Shown: piece by piece, positions 31,300 through 37,900 of the stretch
How the letters are laid out: each line of letters begins with the position of its first letter
How positions within the stretch are numbered: the stretch's first letter is position 1
Source of the DNA: a virus
Strand: one strand, 5' to 3'
Virus record (IMG/VR): IMGVR_UViG_3300036900_000374
Coordinates: 1 to 45,126 of that record
Length of the DNA: 45,126 bases
Program-made: the position numbers and the translations under genes
Notes under the pieces: generated by a model
The model's database searches: none
What the model saw: the letters and a program-made list of their open reading frames with translations, nothing else
What the model was told of the DNA's origin: nothing

Positions 31300-31907
31300 G
31301 CTGCCTCCAGCTCTCCGCGCTCGAGCATCTTGCGCACGGTCGGTGGGCTCACCCCGAGCCTCTTAGCGGCGTCCGAAAAACAGAGACGCTCTCCTCCGAC
31401 GAGCACGAATCGATTGCGGCGCGTATTGCGCAATTGCTCCGCCCGCGTTGCCCACCGACAGTTGCCGGGCTCATATCCCTTGTTGTTATCGATCCGGTCG
31501 ATGCTGTGACCGGGCGAGGGCCGGAGGCCCATGTGAGCGAGGAACACGGCGAAATCATCGCGCCATTCGTCGCAGACGCGGATCCCGCGCCCCGCATAAT
31601 TGTGGAAGTTGCGCACGCGCTTCGAAGTGCACCGGCGAATCATCGCCGCCCACGCGTCGTATTCTGGCGTGCGCGCCTCGCGCGTCGAATGACCATGGCG
31701 GCGGCTATAGAGGCCGGTGCGATTGCGGGCCGCCGTCGCTTCGCGCGTGGCGCATCCGCACGATCGAGAGCCGCCAGCGCGAAGATTGCACGTGCTGACC
31801 GCTCGCACCGTGCCGCAATCGCACCGGCACACCCACGCTGACGGCACGCCCTCTGCGCGCGACCCAGCAATCCACCGACCGAATCGCTGTCCAGCGAGAT
31901 CGAGCAT
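31296..31907 (-). CDS. HNH homing endonuclease with C-terminal HTH
   Basis: The 203-aa product has an N-terminal section with WVCRCDCGTVRAVSTCNLRA and SRSCGCAT, then the HNH region containing SIDRIDNNKGYEPGNCRWAT followed by EQLRNTRRNRF. This is the standard layout of small phage homing endonucleases. A C-terminal helix-turn-helix (DAAKRLGVSPPTVRKMLERG) would help target recognition. Composition is a little lower in GC than neighbours. I chose ATG 31907, one base after the upstream stop; a GTG at 31928 would overlap it more. Confidence 0.8.
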   Translation of the reverse strand: MLDLAGQRFGRWIAGSRAEGVPSAWVCRCDCGTVRAVSTCNLRAGGSRSCGCATREATAARNRTGLYSRRHGHSTREARTPEYDAWAAMIRRCTSKRVRNFHNYAGRGIRVCDEWRDDFAVFLAHMGLRPSPGHSIDRIDNNKGYEPGNCRWATRAEQLRNTRRNRFVLVGGERLCFSDAAKRLGVSPPTVRKMLERGELEAA

Positions 31908-31908
31908 C

Positions 31909-32352
31909 TCAGTCGTCCCCCGGCTCACGTCCGAACGCCTGCTCCTGCTCGTCGCGCATCGTCTCGTCGACGGGCTGCGAGACGATCTCTTCTGCGGGCC
32001 CCTGCGGCCTCTTCGTCCGGACGCGGATGCATTTAACCTGCTTCCCCGTCTTCGGATCGCGCGTCTCTCCTTGGTAGAGAGTCACGCGCTGCCGCGGCCA
32101 AGCGGTGTAATCGGCGCCGTGCATCGATTCGATCGACTCCGCGTTCGTGCTGTTGCAGATGAACGCCTTCGATGCGCCCTTGAAGCGGATCACGATCTTC
32201 CGCTTGCCCTTCGGGACCTCCTTGGACTTGACGACCTCGCCTTTGACGCTCTCGATCTCGAGCGTGTAGTCGCGGGGCTGGCCCGTCTTCGGGTCGCAAA
32301 GATCCCAGGCTCCAAGAAATGTCTTGTCCATGAGGGAGCGCCAGTTGGGCAT
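31909..32352 (-). CDS. Conserved phage recombination-associated protein
   Basis: The 147-aa product reads MDKTFLGAWDLCDPKTGQPR then DYTLEIESVKGEVV, KIVIRFKGASKAFICNSTNA, ESIESMHGADYTAWPRQRVT then LYQGETRD. I recognise this pattern from small phage proteins encoded near RecE/RecT or single-strand-binding genes, with a beta barrel-like alternation. Its biochemical role is not known to me. ATG 32352 overlaps the upstream stop (TGATG). The HNH gene starts one base after its stop. Confidence 0.6.
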   Translation of the reverse strand: MPNWRSLMDKTFLGAWDLCDPKTGQPRDYTLEIESVKGEVVKSKEVPKGKRKIVIRFKGASKAFICNSTNAESIESMHGADYTAWPRQRVTLYQGETRDPKTGKQVKCIRVRTKRPQGPAEEIVSQPVDETMRDEQEQAFGREPGDD

Positions 32353-32603
32353 CAGCTCGCCCTCGTCGGCTCAGGCGCCGGCAACTCGGCAAACTGCACG
32401 AGCAGCTTCGGCGCGACGGTGAACTGCCCCGTCCGCGGGATCTTCTGCGCGTCCTCGAGCGACAAGACCACGATCGTGTCGACGCCGAGGTCGAGCGCCG
32501 CGTCGAGGAGCTCCTCGCGGGGCATACCGACGGGCTCCGTGAAGAGGCGGCCCTTGCCGAGCCAGCGGTTTCCGGCCTTGGCGGCAAAGAGCTTGTCACC
32601 CAC
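32352..32603 (-). CDS. Small protein of unknown function
   Basis: The 83-aa product has DKLFAAKAGNRWLGKGRLFT, EELLDAALDLGVDTIVVLSL and FTVAPKLLVQFAELPAP. It looks globular alpha/beta. No family recognised. GTG 32603 lies inside the end of the pentapeptide gene (8-nt overlap), and its TGA overlaps the next ATG, in keeping with operon structure. Confidence 0.5.
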   Translation of the reverse strand: MGDKLFAAKAGNRWLGKGRLFTEPVGMPREELLDAALDLGVDTIVVLSLEDAQKIPRTGQFTVAPKLLVQFAELPAPEPTRAS

Positions 32604-33381
32604 GGTCGGCCTCCGTGTTGGCGACGGCGATCGCCTCGGCCCGAAGCTTTGCCCACTCGTCGATCCATTCCACCGTCCGCCGCACCTTCGAGCTGTTCTG
32701 TGGCGTCCTGCCCGGCCTGATCGACAGGAACCAGCGCTCTGCGGGCCGACTCGAGTCCGGGACGAGCCCCGGGATCGCGTCGTAGTGGCACCCGCGCGCG
32801 TTCGCGATCGTGCCGACCAGACATGCGCACGCGCCCTTATAGACCGAGCCGTTCACCTTGCCTTCGAGCAGCGACGTCCGGAGCGCAGCTGCCTCGGCCG
32901 GGGCGAGATCGAGCACCGCCCAGAGGTCGGCTTTCGGATCGAGATGTCCGTCGAAGATGGCTCCGCGCGCCTTCAATGCCTCCTGGTCCGCGCCGCCGAG
33001 GTCCGCGTCGCCGAGGTCCGCGCCGCCGAGGTACGCGCCGCCGAGGTACGCGTCGCCGAGGTCCGCGCCGCGGAGGTACGCGTCGCCGAGGTCCGCGCCG
33101 CGGAGGTACGCGCCGCCGAGGTCCGCGCCGCCGAGGTCCGCGTCGCCGAGGTCCGCGCCGCTGAGGTCCGCGTCGCCGAGGTCCGCGCCGCCGAGGTACG
33201 CGCCGCCGAGGTACGCGCCGCGGAGGTCCGCGCCGCCGAGGTCCGCGCCGCGGAGGTCCGCGCCGCCGAGGTCCGCACCGGCAGCTTTCGCCTTTGTCAC
33301 GGCGTCGAGCGTCGACTCGGCCTCGCCCTCCCAGAGCACGCGCCTCGAGTCCCACCACGAAACGATCTGGATCTGTCCCAT
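32596..33381 (-). CDS. Pentapeptide-repeat protein with conserved C-terminal domain
   Basis: The 261-aa product has an N-terminal segment (GQIQIVSWWDSRRVLWEGEA), 20 successive pentapeptides of type A(D/Y)L(G/R/S)(G/D) (about residues 33-132), and a C-terminal domain with GSVYKGACACLVGTIANARG and RPAERWFLSIRPGRTPQNSS then WIDEW. The repeats should form a right-handed square beta helix, a fold that can mimic DNA (as in MfpA/Qnr); here the surface would be strongly acidic. The role of the C-terminal domain, which I know only from phage pentapeptide proteins, is unknown. ATG 33381. Confidence 0.8.
   Translation of the reverse strand: MGQIQIVSWWDSRRVLWEGEAESTLDAVTKAKAAGADLGGADLRGADLGGADLRGAYLGGAYLGGADLGDADLSGADLGDADLGGADLGGAYLRGADLGDAYLRGADLGDAYLGGAYLGGADLGDADLGGADQEALKARGAIFDGHLDPKADLWAVLDLAPAEAAALRTSLLEGKVNGSVYKGACACLVGTIANARGCHYDAIPGLVPDSSRPAERWFLSIRPGRTPQNSSKVRRTVEWIDEWAKLRAEAIAVANTEADRG
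32986..33285 (-). repeat. 15-bp tandem repeat encoding pentapeptides
   Basis: About 20 units of GTCCGCGCCGCCGAG (plus strand) with changes at few positions: TCC/TAC (Asp/Tyr codons), GCC/GTC/CGG variants. Near identity at DNA level, including third positions, points to recent expansion by slippage or unequal crossover. Other frames also stay open through the array, only because of its composition. Confidence 0.85.
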
Positions 33382-33743
33382 CACCGAGTCCCCTTCCAAG
33401 CCGCCGCCATCGCTTCCGAGATGGCGCGCACGTCCACGTCCAGCCCCACCCGAGGCGACCCGTCGGTGTGCGGCGAAAAGATGTCCGTCCGCTGCAGCCG
33501 GCGCAGCGACGACTCGGCCAGCTCCGCCACGTCGGCGAGCCCGTCCTCGAGCACCATGACCGAGGCGACCGTGTTCGAAGCCTCCTTCGCCGCGTGACGG
33601 CCCACGAACGGCTCCGCAGCGAGGCGCATCCGCCGGACCGCGACGGCCACGCTCTCGGGGTTCGTTCCGCGCCGGCCCATCGCGGTCGCGACGCGGCTCG
33701 CTTCGTTGCCCCATGTCGTGCCCACGAACTCGTCGAGGCTCAC
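33381..33743 (-). CDS. Unknown phage protein
   Basis: The 120-aa product (SLDEFVGTTWGNEASRVATA; RRMRLAAEPFVGRHAAKEAS; VASVMVLEDGLADVAELAES) appears helical, with an aromatic C-terminus. No family recognised. GTG 33743 overlaps the upstream stop, and its TGA overlaps the pentapeptide ATG. Confidence 0.5.
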   Translation of the reverse strand: MSLDEFVGTTWGNEASRVATAMGRRGTNPESVAVAVRRMRLAAEPFVGRHAAKEASNTVASVMVLEDGLADVAELAESSLRRLQRTDIFSPHTDGSPRVGLDVDVRAISEAMAAAWKGTR

Positions 33744-34033
33744 GGCGTCACCTTGTCCCCGGCGATCAGCCAATCGCGGGCGACGCGCCGGACTGTCTCG
33801 AGCGCAACGGTCGCCTCTTGGTCAGCCGCATACGCCTTCGTGAGCGCATCGATCACCCCGCCGGCGCCGCCGTGCTCCTTGAAGAAGTCGTTCGCCGCAA
33901 CCCACACGCATTCAAGGATCACAGCGGTTAGTGCATCGCGAGCCTCTTGCCCGTGGTCGCCTCGGGTCGTCTCGAGGATCGTCGCGACGAGGCGCGCCGC
34001 GTCGAGTTCGGTCGTCATAGGCTTGTCGCTCAT
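33740..34033 (-). CDS. Unknown small phage protein
   Basis: The 97-aa product (MTTELDAARLVATILETTRG; AVILECVWVAANDFFKEHGG; VALETVRRVARDWLIAGDKV) is mostly helical. No family recognised. ATG 34033; the start overlaps the preceding gene's stop, and its own stop overlaps the next GTG (GTGA). Acceptance rests on tiling and codon bias. Confidence 0.5.
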   Translation of the reverse strand: MSDKPMTTELDAARLVATILETTRGDHGQEARDALTAVILECVWVAANDFFKEHGGAGGVIDALTKAYAADQEATVALETVRRVARDWLIAGDKVTP

Positions 34034-34401
34034 GGCGTCACCATCAGCTCGAGCGTCGAGAGGTACTTGCGCGCGATCTGCTCCCACCCGGGCGGGTTGA
34101 CCGCGCCTTCCGACCACGCGCCGACGCTATTCTTCGCGTTCGCGATCGCGTCCTCGAGCTGGCGCGTCTTCTTCGCCGGCGCGGCCGCGATGAGGCGGGC
34201 GAGGCGGGACTGAGCGGCGAGGCACTCCGGCGCCGGCGGGAGCAACTCGATCTTCGGCGCGTTCCACGGCATCGCGCAGCCGTCGGACGGCGTCGGCGCC
34301 CACCGGTAGCCAGGGGGCGGATCGCGCATGACGAAGCGCTCGAGGCCGGTCGGCTCCGGCTCGGCGCTCGGGATCGCGATGGCGGCGGCGGAGGACCTCA
34401 C
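34030..34401 (-). CDS. Unknown phage protein
   Basis: The 123-aa product has a Pro-rich N-terminal half (MRDPPPGYRWAPTPSDGCAM) and a helical C-terminal half (QSRLARLIAAAPAKKTRQLE; VNPPGWEQIARKYLSTLELM). No family recognised. GTG 34401 overlaps the upstream stop. Confidence 0.5.
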   Translation of the reverse strand: MRSSAAAIAIPSAEPEPTGLERFVMRDPPPGYRWAPTPSDGCAMPWNAPKIELLPPAPECLAAQSRLARLIAAAPAKKTRQLEDAIANAKNSVGAWSEGAVNPPGWEQIARKYLSTLELMVTP

Positions 34402-34688
34402 GGCGACCTCCGCGGGTTGCACTTCTCGTGACCGGCCGCGCCGGGCTCGCCGCAGACGATGCAGGCGATCGGGGCGCTCGGCATCGACTCGACCGCCTTG
34501 GTTCCCGCTGGGGTGAGAGCGAACATCAGATCGTCAGCCTCGTTGACGCCCACGATCTTCAGGTGACCGCGGAGCGTCGCGCCGACCATGCCGAGCACCG
34601 CCGAGATCTGCTCGGGCTCAACGTCGGGCCGCTCCAACTCCTCGAGCATGTCGGCGAGCTTGTTCGCATGCGCGTCGTCGATGTTCAT
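34398..34688 (-). CDS. Alternative internal product, 96 aa, Zn knuckle at C-terminus
   Basis: An ATG at 34688 in the same frame follows GAGGAGGGC by 7 nt, the best Shine-Dalgarno of the leftward operon. The product (IDDAHANKLADMLEELERPD, LGMVGATLRGHLKIVGVNEA, LMFALTPAGTKAVESM, CIVCGEPGAAGHEKC) looks like a complete small folded protein: a winged-helix-like core and a C-terminal cysteine knuckle. It may be the main product, with the longer form secondary. Confidence 0.45.
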   Translation of the reverse strand: MNIDDAHANKLADMLEELERPDVEPEQISAVLGMVGATLRGHLKIVGVNEADDLMFALTPAGTKAVESMPSAPIACIVCGEPGAAGHEKCNPRRSP

Positions 34689-34943
34689 CGCCCGGCCCTC
34701 CTCTGCTCGTGGCGAACGCGGGCCCGGCTCATCACCCCCCTTGCGCCGCTCGTTCCGCTTCCTCGCCGTGCGCGCCGGGTGCGTCGGCGGCTTCTTCGGC
34801 GCGACCTTCGCCTTCCGCTTCGGCTTGGGCATCTTCTTCGCCGCCGCGTCAGCTTCGGCGCGCGCGAGACGTCGCTCGATCGCCGGCTGGTGCTTCGGGT
34901 TCATCAGGTCGCGGTGCAACCACTTCTTCTGGGAGCGCTTCAC
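34398..34943 (-). CDS. Basic N-terminal region fused to a small Zn-finger-ended protein
   Basis: From GTG 34943, which overlaps the upstream stop (GTGA), the frame is open for 181 aa. Residues 1-85 are very basic and disordered-looking (VKRSQKKWLHRDLMNPKHQP; KKMPKPKRKAKVAPKKPPTH). Residues 86-181 are acidic and folded (IDDAHANKLADMLEELERPD) and end with CIVCGEPGAAGHEKC, a possible zinc knuckle. A second, well-provided start lies between the halves at 34688 (next entry). Whether both a fusion and a short protein are made cannot be seen. Confidence 0.45.
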   Translation of the reverse strand: MKRSQKKWLHRDLMNPKHQPAIERRLARAEADAAAKKMPKPKRKAKVAPKKPPTHPARTARKRNERRKGGDEPGPRSPRAEEGRAMNIDDAHANKLADMLEELERPDVEPEQISAVLGMVGATLRGHLKIVGVNEADDLMFALTPAGTKAVESMPSAPIACIVCGEPGAAGHEKCNPRRSP

Positions 34944-35164
34944 GAGCCGTCCCCCAGCGTGTCGTTGAACGCGTCCCACGCCGCGATCTGCGCGCGCAGC
35001 ACGACGAGCGAGTCGGCCGGCACGGTGATCGAGACGCGCCTGATCCCGCCGTCACTGCGCTTGTCCGCTTCGGACTCGATCAGGGCCACGAAGTCCCGCG
35101 CCGCCGACGCGATCTTGGCGTCGAGCTTCGCGCGCGCCTCGGCGAAGACGTCCGGCGCGCTCAC
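34940..35164 (-). CDS. Small helical protein
   Basis: The 74-aa product (DVFAEARAKLDAKIASAARD, FVALIESEADKRSDGGIRRV, SITVPADSLVVLRAQIAAWD) is helix, strand, helix. No family recognised. GTG 35164 overlaps the stop of the upstream small gene; its own stop overlaps GTG 34943. Confidence 0.5.
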   Translation of the reverse strand: MSAPDVFAEARAKLDAKIASAARDFVALIESEADKRSDGGIRRVSITVPADSLVVLRAQIAAWDAFNDTLGDGS

Positions 35165-35334
35165 CCGATCACCCGATGCTCGCGCCGGCGCACGATCGAC
35201 CGGTCGAGCTCGAAGAGGTCCGCCACGTCGAGCCGGTCGAGCTTCTCGCTCGCCTCATCGCGGGGCGTCCCGGTGGCGACGAGGGCGTCGAGGCGCTCGC
35301 CTCGGGTGGGCACGGGGGTGGGCGTCTTGTTCAA
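35161..35334 (-). CDS. Small protein of unknown function
   Basis: The 57-aa product (NKTPTPVPTRGERLDALVAT, GTPRDEASEKLDRLDVADLF, ELDRSIVRRREHRVIG) begins at TTG 35334, overlapping the upstream TGA (TTGA), and ends in GTGA overlap with the next gene. Tiling and GC-ending codons support it, although it is short. No family recognised. Confidence 0.45.
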   Translation of the reverse strand: MNKTPTPVPTRGERLDALVATGTPRDEASEKLDRLDVADLFELDRSIVRRREHRVIG

Positions 35335-35471
35335 GGCGTGGGCTCCTTAGCGGCAAGGGCGCGCAGCACGTCGGCGAGCGGGAGCTCTCGGACCAGGCGG
35401 TACAGGAGGGCCTGCTCGCTCTGGTCGCTGCTCCCGGTCGTCTTCGCGGCTGGCGTCGTCTTCATGTTCAT
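35331..35471 (-). CDS. First gene of the leftward operon, 46 aa
   Basis: From ATG 35471 the product is 46 aa (MKTTPAAKTTGSSDQSEQAL; LYRLVRELPLADVLRALAAK). A second in-frame ATG is at 35465; an ATG at 35522 would place the promoter inside the gene. The start lies about 25 nt downstream of the TATAAT at 35505-35500. Likely an early regulatory or accessory peptide, with no family recognised. Confidence 0.5.
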   Translation of the reverse strand: MNMKTTPAAKTTGSSDQSEQALLYRLVRELPLADVLRALAAKEPTP

Positions 35472-35491
35472 CGGAACGGACGAGGTAGACG

Positions 35492-35511
35492 CGACTATAA
35501 TTATACTTCTG
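35492..35511. promoter_or_regulatory. Divergent promoter and operator O3
   Basis: TATAATTATA (35496-35505) is a perfect 10-bp palindrome that offers a consensus -10 on both strands. It drives the leftward operon (minus -10 at 35505-35500) and probably the rightward gene at 35512. The 14-bp word ATAATTATACTTCT (35497-35510) is identical to 37112-37125 in the immunity region. No clear -35 is visible for either direction. Confidence 0.65.
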
Positions 35512-35880
35512 ATGTCGGCCAAGGAAAATCAGTGCGAAACTTCTAAGCGCGCGGATCTCTTGAATGACGCGGGCGCCATCGGCGACGATTCAGAAGTGAA
35601 CCAATACCCGCCCCCTCCCGGCGGCTGGCCTCCCGGTCCGCCGAACCAGGGCTATCCGCCGCCTCCCCCTTCCGGCTACGGGGCGCCCCCGCAACAGCCG
35701 CAGATCGTCGTGGTGAAGCAGGGCGGCGCCACCGAGGCGTGGTTCAAGATGCTTTGGATACTCCTCGCCCTCGGCTTCATCATCCCGGCCGTGAGCTGCG
35801 CGGCGTGCGTCGGATGCACGGGCGGTTGCGCGGCGATCGAAGGCGCGCGCAGCTCAAAGACGCCCGCGCGGCATCGCTAG
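35512..35880 (+). CDS. Proline-rich single-TM protein next to the immunity region
   Basis: The 122-aa product has a polar start, a Pro/Gly/Tyr-rich section (NQYPPPPGGWPPGPPNQGYP then PPPPSGYG), and one TM helix (about 78-102, AWFKMLWILLALGFIIPAVS then CAACVGC). It is convergent to the ImmA-like gene and preceded by the operator O3. Such proteins, expressed from the prophage near the repressor, often act in superinfection exclusion; this is an inference from position and topology. ATG 35512 is only a few bases after the -10, so GTG 35596 (shorter form beginning NQYPPPP) is a possible alternative start. Confidence 0.55.
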   Translation: MSAKENQCETSKRADLLNDAGAIGDDSEVNQYPPPPGGWPPGPPNQGYPPPPPSGYGAPPQQPQIVVVKQGGATEAWFKMLWILLALGFIIPAVSCAACVGCTGGCAAIEGARSSKTPARHR

Positions 35881-36455
35881 GCGGCGATCTCGACAAAGCG
35901 ATCCGGCTGGTCGGTCAGCGCTCGTCGTGCGGCGCCGCGGCTCCAGTCGTAGGCCCGCCCGCGCTCGCGAGTCAGACCCGGCCTCACGACCCGGATCGGC
36001 GTCGACGTCACCTCGCCGAAGCGGAGCGCCATCGAGGTCTCGGTAGCGTCGAACTCGTGAGCGAGCGCCGCGAAGTCGTCGCGGTGATCCTTCAGCGCGG
36101 GCGCGAACGCCGAGGTCGGGGCCAAGAGGGCGCCCGCGATCGCGTCGCAAACGCGCTCCTTCTCGAGGAAGTCGACGAATCGGAGGCGACGCCGAGCGAC
36201 CCAGATCTCGCCGACCTCGTGCAGGATCACGAAGTCGCGATGGCGAGGCGCGAGGTCCTCACGCACGAGGATCAGCTCGTCGCAGGTCGATTCGCCCTCG
36301 CCCCACACCTCGGCGGCCGGCACCGCCAACACGCTCCGCTCGCCGAGGAGGGCGGTTGCGATCGCGAGGGCTCCGGGAACGTCGTCCTCGGCGAAGCCGC
36401 ACGCTCGAAGGATCTCTCGATGCTCGAACTCGGCGACCTGGAGCGCGTCCCCCAT
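35877..36455 (-). CDS. ImmA/IrrE-like metallopeptidase, altered zinc site
   Basis: The 192-aa product has FVILHEVGEIW (His79, Glu80, and Glu83 instead of the usual second His) and EKERVCDAIAGALLAP, which matches the ExxADxFAxxLLxP part of ImmA/IrrE (M78) proteins; Glu100 is the probable third ligand. ImmA cleaves or inactivates the repressor (ImmR) in mobile elements, so a role in induction is likely. The H-to-E change may reduce or alter metal binding. Encoded downstream of the HTH repressor in one operon (58-nt gap). ATG 36455. Confidence 0.7.
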   Translation of the reverse strand: MGDALQVAEFEHREILRACGFAEDDVPGALAIATALLGERSVLAVPAAEVWGEGESTCDELILVREDLAPRHRDFVILHEVGEIWVARRRLRFVDFLEKERVCDAIAGALLAPTSAFAPALKDHRDDFAALAHEFDATETSMALRFGEVTSTPIRVVRPGLTRERGRAYDWSRGAARRALTDQPDRFVEIAA

Positions 36456-36513
36456 CCACCAAGGCTACGCGGGTCCGTGACTCGCGTGCAGTGGATCTCG
36501 GTCGACCTGGTCG

Positions 36514-37041
36514 CTACCTCTTCCGTCCGCGTGGAGGAGCTGGCGGCAGCATCGCGACGCTCGGATTGAGGACCGTTCCCTTGAACTGCCGCGGCTCGTC
36601 GATCGACGCCTCTTCGACCTCGATCAGGTGAAACCACGCATCGACGGGCCGGTCTTCATCGCTCTTCGCACCGGGGCGTTGCTGTACGCGCGCGATCGCC
36701 GCCTCGCTCCGTCGAAGAAGCCGGGCCGCCGCGATCGCGCGCGCACGATTCGGATAGATGTCCGTGTCAAGCGTAATCGTCAGCGCAGCTCCGCTCGTCT
36801 TGCCGTACATCAGCTGCCACACCTCGACGCCGAGAAGCTGAGCGAGCGCGACCGCGGTCTCGGTCGACGGCCGGTTCCGGCGGTTGATGATCTGGGTCAC
36901 GCCGCTCTGAGACATCCCGAGCGCTTTCGCGAGCCTCGTCGCGTTCCCGGCGAACTTCTCGTCGCGGGTCCGCTGGAGCTCGGAACGGATCCTCTCCGCG
37001 TCCTCGTCGGGAAGGGACGGGCGGCCGGCGCGGCGCGACAT
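36514..37041 (-). CDS. XRE-family HTH repressor (CI/ImmR-like)
   Basis: The 175-aa product has a helix-turn-helix at about residues 34-56 (NATRLAKALGMSQSGVTQII then NRRNRPS), in an XRE-type five-helix domain (residues 10-80). The C-terminal half (ITLDTDIYPNRARAIAAARL; AWFHLIEVEEASIDEPRQFK) has no peptidase S24 motif, so this repressor would not self-cleave; ImmA-like protein downstream may inactivate it. The start at ATG 37041 leaves the operators O1 and O2 upstream. An ATG at 37068 would lie inside O1. Divergent to the Cro-like gene. Confidence 0.8.
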   Translation of the reverse strand: MSRRAGRPSLPDEDAERIRSELQRTRDEKFAGNATRLAKALGMSQSGVTQIINRRNRPSTETAVALAQLLGVEVWQLMYGKTSGAALTITLDTDIYPNRARAIAAARLLRRSEAAIARVQQRPGAKSDEDRPVDAWFHLIEVEEASIDEPRQFKGTVLNPSVAMLPPAPPRGRKR

Positions 37042-37062
37042 GCCCTCATTGTAAAGAGCTAA

Positions 37063-37081
37063 CGGCATAACTTTACTTCTG
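37063..37081. promoter_or_regulatory. Operator O1
   Basis: Minus strand CAGAAGTAAAGTTATGCCG. It matches O2 (GAGAAGTATAATTATGACG) at 15 of 19 positions, with the same orientation and 45 bp apart. It sits just upstream of the repressor ATG at 37041, and could serve autoregulation. Confidence 0.6.
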
Positions 37082-37095
37082 TTCTACCGACTCCC

Positions 37096-37126
37096 TTGAC
37101 CTGCGTTCGTCATAATTATACTTCTC
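37096..37126. promoter_or_regulatory. Divergent early promoter and operator O2
   Basis: Plus strand: TTGACC (37096-37101) and TATACT (37117-37122), spacer 15, leading to the Cro-like gene at 37131, which would be leaderless or nearly so. Minus strand: TATAAT (37120-37115) toward the repressor. Both lie within the operator word ATAATTATACTTCT (37112-37125), shared with 35497-35510, so repressor binding would block both directions. Confidence 0.65.
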
Positions 37127-37130
37127 GCGG

Positions 37131-37403
37131 ATGCAGAACGAAGGCGTCGCGCTCCTCGCCGCTTGGATGGCGGAGGACGCTTCGAAGCGGACGCAGACCT
37201 ACGTCGCGTCGATGCTCGGCGTGAAGCAGCCCTCCGTCTCGCAGTGGCTGCGCGGCGTGTCGCGTCCCGAGGCTCCGCAGCGCACCGGGCTCTTGATGCT
37301 CGCTGGCATCCCCGAAGAGTCGTGGCTCCAGCCAAACGAGCGCGCCGCCATCGAGGCGACTCGCGAGCGCATCGGCAAGACCGGCACCGACGGCGAGAGC
37401 TGA
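37131..37403 (+). CDS. Cro-like HTH regulator
   Basis: The 90-aa product has a helix-turn-helix TQTYVASMLGVKQPSVSQWL (residues 22-41), followed by RGVSRPEAPQRTGLLMLAGI. Its size and position, divergent from the repressor and first in the rightward early operon, fit Cro, the regulator that turns off repressor synthesis. ATG 37131 lies 5 bp after the operator word. 3 nt separate it from the LexA-like gene. Confidence 0.75.
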   Translation: MQNEGVALLAAWMAEDASKRTQTYVASMLGVKQPSVSQWLRGVSRPEAPQRTGLLMLAGIPEESWLQPNERAAIEATRERIGKTGTDGES

Positions 37404-37406
37404 TCC

Positions 37407-37862
37407 GTGGACCACGCGACCCCTACGGTGCCGGCTGTACGCGCCGAAGTTCAGAGCGCGGCCGATTTCAGTAACACCTGCACGGGTGAAACTGCGCGGC
37501 GTCCGCTGACGGCTCGGCAGCAACAGATCCTCGACTTCATCATGGCGAGCATCGCCGCGCGCGGGTTCCCGCCGACGATCCGCGACATCATGAAGCGGTT
37601 CGGCTGGGCGTCGACGAACGCGGTCACGTGCCATCTCAGGGCGATCGCGAAGAAGGGCGCGATCACGATGGTCGGCACGATCGCGCGGGGCCTCGTTCTC
37701 GCGCCGCATCTTGCCGCGGAGGTCGCTGCGCTTCGGCCCGCGCCCCCCCCCGCCGTGCGCACGCGCTGTCCGAAGTGCGGCGAGCCGGCTCGCGGCGTCT
37801 ACCGCTGCATCGGATGCCAGGCATCGGGCTGCGGCGCGTGCTGCGTCTGCACCTGCGATTGA
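37407..37862 (+). CDS. LexA-type HTH domain fused to a cysteine-rich zinc ribbon
   Basis: Residues 30-90 contain LTARQQQILDFIMASIAARG then FPPTIRDIMKRFGWASTNAV then HLRAIAKKGAI, the winged-helix DNA-binding domain of LexA with all its key positions. The S24 peptidase domain that normally follows is absent; instead, after an Ala/Pro linker, there are eight to nine cysteines in RCPKCGEPARGVYRCIGCQA then CGACCVCTC. The protein would bind LexA-like sites but could not be cleaved in the SOS response. GTG 37407. It is the second gene of the early operon. Confidence 0.75.
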   Translation: MDHATPTVPAVRAEVQSAADFSNTCTGETARRPLTARQQQILDFIMASIAARGFPPTIRDIMKRFGWASTNAVTCHLRAIAKKGAITMVGTIARGLVLAPHLAAEVAALRPAPPPAVRTRCPKCGEPARGVYRCIGCQASGCGACCVCTCD

Positions 37863-37900
37863 TCTGACCCTGCGCGCTCGGCCGCTCGCGGGGCTTCTCA

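Noticed and set aside
32973-33278. Protein repeats RTSAA and RRGPRR in other frames of the 15-bp array; also the idea of a CRISPR array
   Set aside because: A 15-bp unit without spacers translates into repeats in every frame. The frame with non-repetitive conserved flanks is the pentapeptide one. CRISPR needs unique spacers between repeats, and there are none.
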